From Symbiodinium natans (Eukaryota; Sar; Dinophyceae; Suessiales; Symbiodiniaceae): a stretch of 59,295 nucleotides of DNA. Both the position numbers and the translations under genes were made by a program. The notes beneath the pieces were generated by a model. That model worked only from the letters and a program-made list of their open reading frames with translations. It did not search any database and was not told where the DNA came from. Positions 19,919 to 28,167 of the stretch are shown piece after piece; position 1 is the first letter of the stretch, and each line of letters opens with the position of its first letter. Location of the stretch: assembly GCA_905221605.1 (NCBI GenBank), contig CAJNDS010002791.1, positions 217,501-276,795 on the forward strand. The letters are read 5' to 3'.

Positions 19919-20195
19919 GGTTCCCCTATTGCCGCCCTCTATACTAATCCCCCCAGGTTCCCCCGTCTTACTTAAGGCTTGTTCGGGATAGTTAAGCCTA
20001 GTTAAGGTAATTTAGGGGGGGGAACCTACAGGGCGTAGTATAATCCTAGGTAGGATGAGGGGGACCCTTACAAGGGAACCCCTTCTTAACCCTCTTCTGG
20101 CTCTCTTAAACAGGGACCTTATTCAGAGGGTCTATATCCCCAAGGGTCCCCCTAATCCTATCCCCTAGTATAGAGGGAGGTAGTAGGGGAACCCA
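19919..20195. mobile_element. Nested hairpin element (GGTTCCCCTATTGCCGCC ends)
   Basis: GGGTTCCCCTATTGCCGCCC pairs with GGTAGTAGGGGAACCC at the other end, and CTCTATACTA pairs with TAGTATAGAG. An inner pair (GGTTCCCCCGTCTTAC and TAGGGGGGGGAACC) suggests one element inside another. Confidence 0.6.
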
Positions 20196-20439
20196 TGATC
20201 TTTGGGGGAGAGGGTTTTTGGGGTTTAGAGCTTATTGTGTTTCGTCTTTGCTAGTAGTATTCCCTATGGTCCCAACATAAGTATACCATAATAGCTAGCC
20301 CCCGAAAACCCTATTCGAACTACTAAGGCCCCTATATTAGTCTGGGAAATGGAGGCTTTTGGCTGTCGTTCCTTTGGTGTGCAGTTGGCTTGCGCCTCTG
20401 CGCCCTTCGGTGCTTCTTATAGAGGCTCCAGGCGGAGGG

Positions 20440-20467
20440 GGGTGGGGGGGGGGGGGGGGGGGGGGGG
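20440..20467. repeat. Poly-G tract
   Basis: G run broken by a few T residues. Confidence 0.9.
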
Positions 20468-22741
20468 TGCTGCTTAAGACCCCCAAACCCTAAACCCTAA
20501 ACTCGTGTTTCAACGCATACGTCGTTTTCCTCCTAAACTTCAAACCTATATGCCCTAAACCCTCAATCCTAAACCCTAAACCCTAAATTGAACTGGAGAA
20601 ACCAACCCCAAAAACAACCCTATACTTCAAACCTATGCCGAGGTCTTCTTGGAATCCTGGAGGGCGCTCTCTACGTCTCAGAGTGCCACCAACAGGGGCC
20701 CCAATCCCTAAACCCTAGCCCTAAACCCTAAACCCCAGAGGTTGGTAAGTGTGTTTTGGGAAAGGGCTGAGGGTTTGCCTAGGATATTCACAAGCGTTGG
20801 CGTCTACTGCGCCGAATACCCCTACACCAAGATCCGCCCCAAAACCCTAAGCCGTAAACCTTAAACCCTAGACCCTAAACAGCAAACCCTAAACCCTAAA
20901 CCCTATAAACCCCGATATCACCGGCAGAGTTAGTTTTATTCTAAGGTCGAGACCATTGGCCGGAAGTGTGGTCCCTTGCTACATAAGGGTTGTATAACAA
21001 GGGACCCGAATTCCTAAACCCTGAACCCTAAATCCTGAAAAGGGCCTATACTTCGGATCCGCTACTTTTCTTGCGGCGATTCAGGGTTTTTAGAGAGCTC
21101 ACACTTGAGAGTTCAGGGCCCCCCCCCCCCCCCACAGGGTGGGCCCATTTTTCTTGTTTTTGTGGGGGTGAGGTTCCCGCAGAACCCTGAAGCTTTACAG
21201 TTTGGGGTTAAAGCTTCGGGTACAAACAGGATCTAGGGGGGCTTGCTTTGCATGGGTTATCATGGTTCTCGAACCGCGAGGGGCTTCGCTACTGAGGTTT
21301 GTAGATCCCAGCATTGTCGGTAGGGTTTAGGGATTGGGTCCTAGGGTTTTATCCCAAACCTCGTTTAGGATTTGTCCTGTTCGAGAAGATTCTGCTAAGG
21401 GCTCCTCCTACACAGCCTCGTGGTTTTTTGAGATTGTAGACTTCATCTCCGGCAACACAGAGTTGCAGCTACGGGGGTTCCCTAAACTCTGAACCCAACA
21501 ACAACCCAAACCAAACAGCCCCAAACCCTATAATTGCCCATTGTCATGCTTTGGGGTAAGCTCCAGGACCGCCAAGAAGCCCTAAACCCCCAACCCTAAA
21601 CCTGTCGCAGTTTTTGGGGATGTGTTTTGTCTTGAGCAACCTCCGCGCCGACATCTCCGCAGTTGCACAAAAGTTAGAAGGGCGAGAAACATGTTGCAGA
21701 GGCGCATGCACTACCATCTCATCTACGAACCAGACGGCAGGTCACTGCAGACATGACATCCTCAGCCGGAACCAGAAGTCCTAAGGTTCAGGGTTTAGGT
21801 TCAGGGTGTAGACCCGGAAGTTCAAGTAAGCTCCTTAGAGTGCGTTGAGCCCACTGTGAAAGGCCGGGACCCCAGAGGCTTTGCGGGGGGGGGGGGGGGT
21901 AACTTTAGGGTTTAGGGCTTGGGGTTTGGGTTTAGTGTTTCCTAGCTATAAGTAGGGAGTTAAAGGGGCGTTGATATAGCTTATAAGTTGACGAACGTAG
22001 CGTAATCAAGCCTTTTCAACCCGGAAACTTATAAGCTCTTCAGACTGACTCCAGCGACTACCCCATTCAACCAACACTCTACCCCCAAGACCTCATACCA
22101 AAACTCTGCGCAACTTCCAACGGCTGTTATTGCTAGTCTCCCCATAGCGACACCCCCCCCCCCCCCCCCGGTGTATGCACTCACAAATTTCGAACAGGGA
22201 GCCCTATATGCATTCACCAAGAACAGCAAAACAGGTTCTACCTCATATCCCTTTCCCTATATTTCCAGGGACCGAAATTATTTAGGTCTCTTTTTGGGTT
22301 TACGGTTTACAGAATATGGTATTCAAAAGAACCCTGACGAGCGCAAGACTTACGTCCCTGGAAGCAAGTATTGGGTTGACACCTCAACCTTACACCTCTA
22401 TATTATTCCCGAAGGGCCCATGTAGCCACAAATAGAACTTGGTCAAGAAGACTACTACATAGGAAGCCCTTTAAGCCCAAGTACATGCTATATAGGTACA
22501 TGCACCCTCTTGGATATATGCCTGGCGCCCCAAACCCCAAACCCCAAACCCTAAATCCTAAACCCCAAACCCCAAACCCTAAACCCTAAACCCTAAGGCC
22601 CGAAGCGGCCCAGGCCCTGTCTGTCAGCTTTCTGACGCGATGAGCCGGGCTCTCACAGGGATGAATTCCAACAGGTAAACCCTAAGCCCTAAACCCTGTT
22701 AACCCTACTAACCCTAAGCCCTAAACCCTAAACCCAGAACC

Positions 22742-22950
22742 CAGACCCCCGGGAGGATCCAGAAGGTAGAACCCACAAGTAGTAGCCTTTGCTACTATTG
22801 GGTCCTTTGTAGGAACCCTGATGGGGATACCCTAAACCCTAAACCCTAAACCCTAAACCCTAAACCCTAAACCCTAAACCCTAAACCCTAAACCCTAAAC
22901 CCCAGTCAAAATTTTGGATCGTTCCAGGGTCTGGGCAGGTAACTTCCTGG
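22742..22950. mobile_element. CCAGACCC...GGGTCTGG hairpin element holding a telomere array
   Basis: CAGACCCCCGGGAGGATCC pairs with GGATCGTTCCAGGGTCTGG. Between the arms lies a (CCCTAAA)n array at 22,828-22,902. The same family without an array lies at 58,864-58,990. Confidence 0.75.
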
Positions 22951-23030
22951 CAGGAGGGATGTACAGAATATTTACCCTGGAGCTTCGGGTTTGTTGGGTC
23001 TTCAGGGCTTTGAGACTTTAAGGTGGCCCT

Positions 23031-23105
23031 AAACCCGAAACCCGAAACCCGAAACCCGAAACCCGAAACCCTAAACCCTAAACCCTAAACCCTAAACCCT
23101 AAACC
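23031..23105. repeat. Telomere array with CCCGAAA variant block
   Basis: About five CCCGAAA units followed by canonical CCCTAAA units. Confidence 0.85.
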
Positions 23106-23787
23106 TTGGGCGTCTTGGCCCTGGCTCCCAGCTAGGTGCTGCGCTGCGGAAAAGCAAAACCATCGAGCAGATCTATCAGCCTCCTGGCGGCACTATTGCT
23201 TCCGCAACCTGCAGGTGAAGTAGGGTTTAGGGTCTGGGTTTAGGGTTTAGGGTTTAGCGTTTAGGGTTTAGGGTTTAGGGTTTGGGGTTTGGGGTTTGGG
23301 GTTGGGAGTTTGGGGTTTAGGGTTTAGGGTGAAGAATGAGTCCAACTTGTCCTGGGAAAGACTGCAGCGCGTGCGCCGTCGGAAATGCTGGGGATCCTCG
23401 AATCCCCCCGCCCCCCACTTCCAAGGTTTTTCGGATTGTAGCGTTTTCGTACTCTAGGTTATTATGCGGGGTAACCCTACACCCGAGCCTTGTTCAGCAC
23501 CCACCCCGCACATCCGCGGCTCTACGGTCCAGCGTCGCGACGGTTTGGAGGTTTTCGGCGGGTTCGATACTGTCGGAGGCTGGACGCTTCGCCCCAGAAC
23601 CCTAAACCCTAAACCCTAAACCCTAAACCCTAAACCATACTACCAGTCCCTTGTGGGCTTGCCTTTCCGATTTCTACCGGGTACGCTTCCTCGGCTTGAG
23701 ATTCCCATTTTGACTGGGGTTTTGTGTCTATTCTTTTATAGGGAGTATAAGAGGGGGCATTGTGATCCCTATTGGTAGTATGGTTTA

Positions 23788-23945
23788 GGTTTAGGGTTCA
23801 GGGTTTAGGGGTTTAGAGGTTTAGGGGTTTAGGGGTTTAGGGGTTTAAGGGTTTAGGGGTTTAGGGGTTTAGGGGTTTAGGGGTTTAGGGGTTTAGGGGT
23901 TTAGGGGTTTGGGGGTTTGGGGGTTTGGGCGTTTGGGGGTTTGGG
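23788..23945. repeat. Telomere-like array, TTTAGGGG variant
   Basis: About 15 units of the 8-bp variant TTTAGGGG, passing into TTTGGGGG. It is homogeneous and unlike the 7-bp arrays around it. Confidence 0.9.
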
Positions 23946-24296
23946 GTTTGGGAATTAGGGTTTAATTTAGGGGTTAGGGTTCAGGGTTCGGGTTCAGGAA
24001 GCCTAGGGTATAAGGTTATGTTGTCAGCACGGCCAAGTGGCTGGCGGCGACGTCGCCGCATGTTCCGCTCTGCTGATGGCTCTTTTGCTCAGCACATCAA
24101 CGAAGCCATGAGCTCGTGCTTGCGAAGCAAGGCAAGACACAGGACCTAGAGTAGACCCTGATTCCCTTTCTTCCTTGGGTTCCCTTACAACTTATCATCT
24201 CCCTGAGACCAAAAAGGTACCCTTTTTCTTCCTAGGTTACTCCTGGGTCTAGAAGAACAGGCAGCTTGTCATAAGTGAGGGAGTGCCGACTTTGCC

Positions 24297-24525
24297 AGAC
24301 CCTTGGGAGGATCCAACGAGTAAAACCCCCAAGATAGTGGGTCAAGCCCGAAACCCTAAACCCTAAACCCTAAACCCTAAACCCTAAACCCTAAACCCTA
24401 AACCCTAAACCCTAAACCCTAAACCCTAAACCCTAAACCCTAAACCCTAACCCTAAACCCTAAACCGCCCATTTGTAGGAACCCTTAAGGGGATCTACTT
24501 TTTTGGATCCACCCAGGGGTCTGGG
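24297..24525. mobile_element. CCAGACCC...GGGTCTGG hairpin element holding a telomere array
   Basis: CCAGACCCTTGGGAGGATCC pairs with GGATCCACCCAGGGGTCTGG. The 24,350-24,468 CCCTAAA array interrupts the family sequence between GTGGGTCA and TTTGTAGGAACCC. In the copy at 58,864-58,990 these two parts are almost adjacent. Confidence 0.8.
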
Positions 24526-24917
24526 TTTGAAAGCATATTGGGTACTTGACGGCCATGACATCGCCTCAGTTCGAATCCCGGGAGAAAAGCGTCTTGACTT
24601 TGTTTCCAGGCTGCATGTGGGCAACGGAATTTTCCCTTTTGGAGTTGGAGTTTCTTCTTAGGGTTTAGGGTTTATGGTCTAGGGTTTGGGGAATGTTCCT
24701 TGTGGAGCTGGAGCCACTTCTTCTCACCAGTGAGTCTACCAACCTCTTGCTTAAGAACAACCCCCTCCCCCCAAAATTGATGAAACCAAGCATAAAACTT
24801 CCTAGTAGTAAGGGCAATATTGGGGCTATTATCTTGATTAGGGTGTAGCGTTTAGGGTTTAGGGTTCAGGGTTTAGGGTTTAGGGATTAGGGTTCTTTTT
24901 GATATTCATATCCCGGA

Positions 24918-25008
24918 ATGCCCTTGCTGTGTGCGCCAAGGATCTATCCCAGGGTGCCTTCGCAAAGGTTGGTCCTCTTGGGTCTGAAGAAGCGGGGCTT
25001 CGGACAAG
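24918..25008 (+). CDS. Fusion gene exon 1 (Nudix N-terminus)
   Basis: ATG at 24,918 gives MPLLCAPRIYPRVP, then RLVLLGLKKRGFGQ, which matches the start of MTH1. An alternative is that the exon begins at 24,968 after CGCAAAG, with a different first exon upstream. Confidence 0.75.
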
Positions 25009-28000
25009 GTACCTGGGTCAGTAGGGTTTAGGGTTTAGGTTTGTTGAAAATCATTTTGCATATGCTTATAAGTACTTAATACACAGTAAGGAACAATAAA
25101 TGATTATTTGCAAAAGTACCCTAACAACGGTGCAGGTAAGTTCAATGGCTTTGGTGGTAAACTTGAGGCAGGCGAGTCCCTTGAAGAAGGTGCCCTCAGG
25201 GAGCTGCGAGACTGGGTTTTGGAGTACTACGCTTTAATACATTTTTTGGTTCTGGGTTCCTATAGTAGCTACTTATACCTAAAACCCTAAACCCTGAACC
25301 CTAAACCCTAACCCCTAAATACTTTTTTTCCAGGGCCTACGCTAAGGAGAAGAGTGCGGGCTTCGCGCAGATCTCACCAGCCTGACGTGGCGAGGATGCC
25401 TCACGTACCTTGGCTTGCTTCTAGAGGATGGGCCCCCCTAGTTATAAGGGCCCTAAACCCAAAGTAGGTTATAAGTCCCTTAACTATAGTTACTATACTA
25501 AGGGGGCCCCTCCTTGTAGCTGGCTCTTAGGACTTGTTGAAACTTTTTTGGAGTTTGTTTTGTAGAAACTACAAGAAGGAGCCGAATAAATAGGTAGACT
25601 CTTTAGGAGGGGGATTCCGAAGTCAGCCAAGGTACATTTATGACACAAAGCCGAAGGCCATGGAAGTGAACATCTTCGACTTGGAGGCCTGGGGCGGCGA
25701 GCCGGAGGAGACGGAAGAGATCCTTGGGGACGAAATGGGCCCCAATTTTATGGGGTCATATACCCTATACTTCTGTAATTCCTATTAAGGCATATGAACA
25801 ATAAACCCCTTTTAGGGTTCATTTCGTCCCCAAGGATGAAACCTGCGTGGTACTCTCACGAGGAGATCCCACTTGAGAAGATGTGGGCCGATGATGCATA
25901 CTGGCTACTTGGTAGCTGAATGAGCACCACGGTTTAGGGTTTAGGGTTTAGGGTTTTGGGTTTTGGGTTTTGGGATGCTCTAAATCCCCTGCAGAACTGA
26001 AAGTCTGCACTTCTTTGGGGCTTATGAACTCAGCAACTAAGGCTGCTGCAATACTTGAATCAGCAGATGGCTACGCCCTTCGTGGGTCGATTCCGTTTCA
26101 AAGGCCACGAGGGCCCAGACAGCTGGAAAGTTCTGGAGCACTTCGTACGGCCTCTCTTGCCTGCTTCAGTTCCCCGAATGGGGCCAAGCGCGCAGATTGA
26201 GCCAGGAGCCGCGCTCTTGGTCTCGACGGTGAGCTTTATCGGTGCCCCAAGTGCTCGCCCGTTGGAGTCTTTCATCCGCTACCACCTGCTCAAGGGCTTT
26301 GCTAGGGTGATGATATTTGTCGACGACCCAGCTGATTCGGCAACACTGGATGCAGTCCGACGCTTTCCTGCGTCTCGCGTGCTGTATCGCGTGCGCGGCG
26401 AGGAGCTACTTACTGTTGGTTAGTAGGAAACGAAGGAATGTGGCACCCTATGTAACTCCTTAAAGGGCATATATAGGGGGATATAGGGTACCTCATTCCT
26501 CCATTCCCTGGTAACCAACAGTAAGGCTGTGGCGAGAGCAGCGTCAGCACTGCTCCTCCTTCGACAAGCTGGAGGGCTTTGTGGACGAAGTGTCCGCCCG
26601 CCAGCTTCTAGACTCTTGGCAGCCCAGCGATTCACCTTCACCATCCTTTGCCGCCTTTAAACTTACCATTTGTTTTTGGGTTCTAGGGTCCCTTATATAA
26701 GACCACCAAACCCCCCAAAAAAGGGGGTGCCCTGATTGAACTATGGTTTCTGGGCTACCAAGGATTTTGAGCTTGCGTCCAAGTTGGCCCCATCCCTGGG
26801 TTGCGGGTGGATTCTGTGTTTGGACTCCGACGAGTTGCTCCTTGCCTTCCGACTTTATACGCCTTTTGGGTTTTTGATAGAAACTACAATAGGGAGCCGA
26901 AAAGTTAAACTTGTAGGAGGGCTTCAGAAGTCAGCCAAGGCTCTACACCCGTGAGGAGTCGGTGGTTCCGCACCTCCAGTCGCTGGAGTCGCAGGGCATC
27001 TACCAGATGTCCTATTTGAACCATGCTCCTCGTCCTTCCACAGTAGAAGTTCGTAAAGTTGTAAGCCCTATAAACCCTCAGTCCCCTAAAGCCACAGTCT
27101 CCTAAATCAAAAAAGTAGGTTTGACGTCCCCATACAGATGGGAAGGGGGCGCCTCCTTGTTGCTTTTGAACCCGACATCGGGCGCGCAAGGTGACCCTCA
27201 AACTCCAAGACTTAGGGTTTTTGAGGTTTAGGGTTTAGGGTTACGGGTTTTGAGGGTTTGGGTTTAGGGTTTTAGGCTTTTAGGCCTGTAGGGTTTTAGG
27301 GTTTTGGGGTTTAGGGTTTTAGGGTCTGAGGGCTGTAAGTTGCTGAGGAAGCCGTGCCTGAGCAGCCTGAGACCCTGGATTACTTCGCCACTGTTTCATT
27401 GTCACTAGGGCCTGCTGGTAGGGATTCTGGGCTATGTTTTGTTCATAGACCCCCTAAAACCAAAGCCTAAAACCTAAACCCTAAACCCTACACCCTAAAC
27501 CCTAAACCCTAAACCCTAAGCCCCAACCGGAGTGAAGGTTCAAGCTGCACCAGTTTGCGGTGCCGCTTACTGCTAAAGCCCGAAGTGGCCTGCGCTTCTG
27601 GATGAACCGATCTAAGCATGGCCAATATTTCTTGTTCTATGACGCTTGGTAGCCTAGGGTTAGGGTTTAGGGTTATAGGGTTTAGCGTTAGGTTTTAGGT
27701 TTTAGTGAATTTAGTGTTTGTGTTTTTGTGTTTAGGGCTTAGAGCTCAGAGTAGCCCAGTGGTGGTACCCTTTTGCCCTTTTTCGGGTTCAAGGTTCCCA
27801 TATATTATCGCTATATGGCTCCTGGGCTACCAAGGACAATGGCAAAAGCGCTTGCAGAACTGGCCTGGCTGCAACTCCCGCTAGCCAACATCTTTGGCAG
27901 CTGCCCTCCGGCTACAAGTCCTGCACGGCCCTAGCAGATCCGAGGCGCATGGACGTGGAAGGCTTCAGGGAGCCTAGGTTGGCTTTTGGGACATTTCTTG

Positions 28001-28080
28001 TACTTTCCTTAGTTTGGGTTTCTAAGGGACCCTATATATGTTTCTATCTTCCTTATTTGGGTTATAATTATAAGGGACCC

Positions 28081-28111
<31 letters not shown>

Positions 28112-28133
28112 TAATATATTAATATACATATAC

Positions 28134-28167
<34 letters not shown>

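Larger units (their letters stand above)
17600..24150 (+). other. Scattered exon-like segments, not assigned
   Basis: Short + strand segments that read open and coding-like between repeats: 17,600-17,704 (NAPLVFEGTGCRFRGTRRN, then stop), 17,793-17,853 (QDTDAPMQAAKKEVVRLNV), 20,640-20,700 (YAEVFLESWRALSTSQS), 20,788-20,842 (FTSVGVYCAEYPYTKIRP), 22,171-22,424 (YALTNFEQGALYAFTKNSK, ends with a stop), 23,134-23,217 (GAALRKSKTIEQIYQPPGGT), 23,338-23,400 and 24,020-24,149 (RMFRSADGSFAQHINEAMS). None is tied to a known family and no continuous model could be built. Some are probably real exons of one or more genes upstream of the fusion gene. Confidence 0.25.

Noticed and set aside
25108-25135. Upstream extension of Nudix exon 2 (QKYPNNGA)
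   Set aside because: Joining GGACAAG to GTAAGTTC reproduces the MTH1 motif exactly, so this open stretch is intron.
26060-26275. Minus-strand open frame of 71 codons
   Set aside because: Shadow of exon 6 of the fusion gene.
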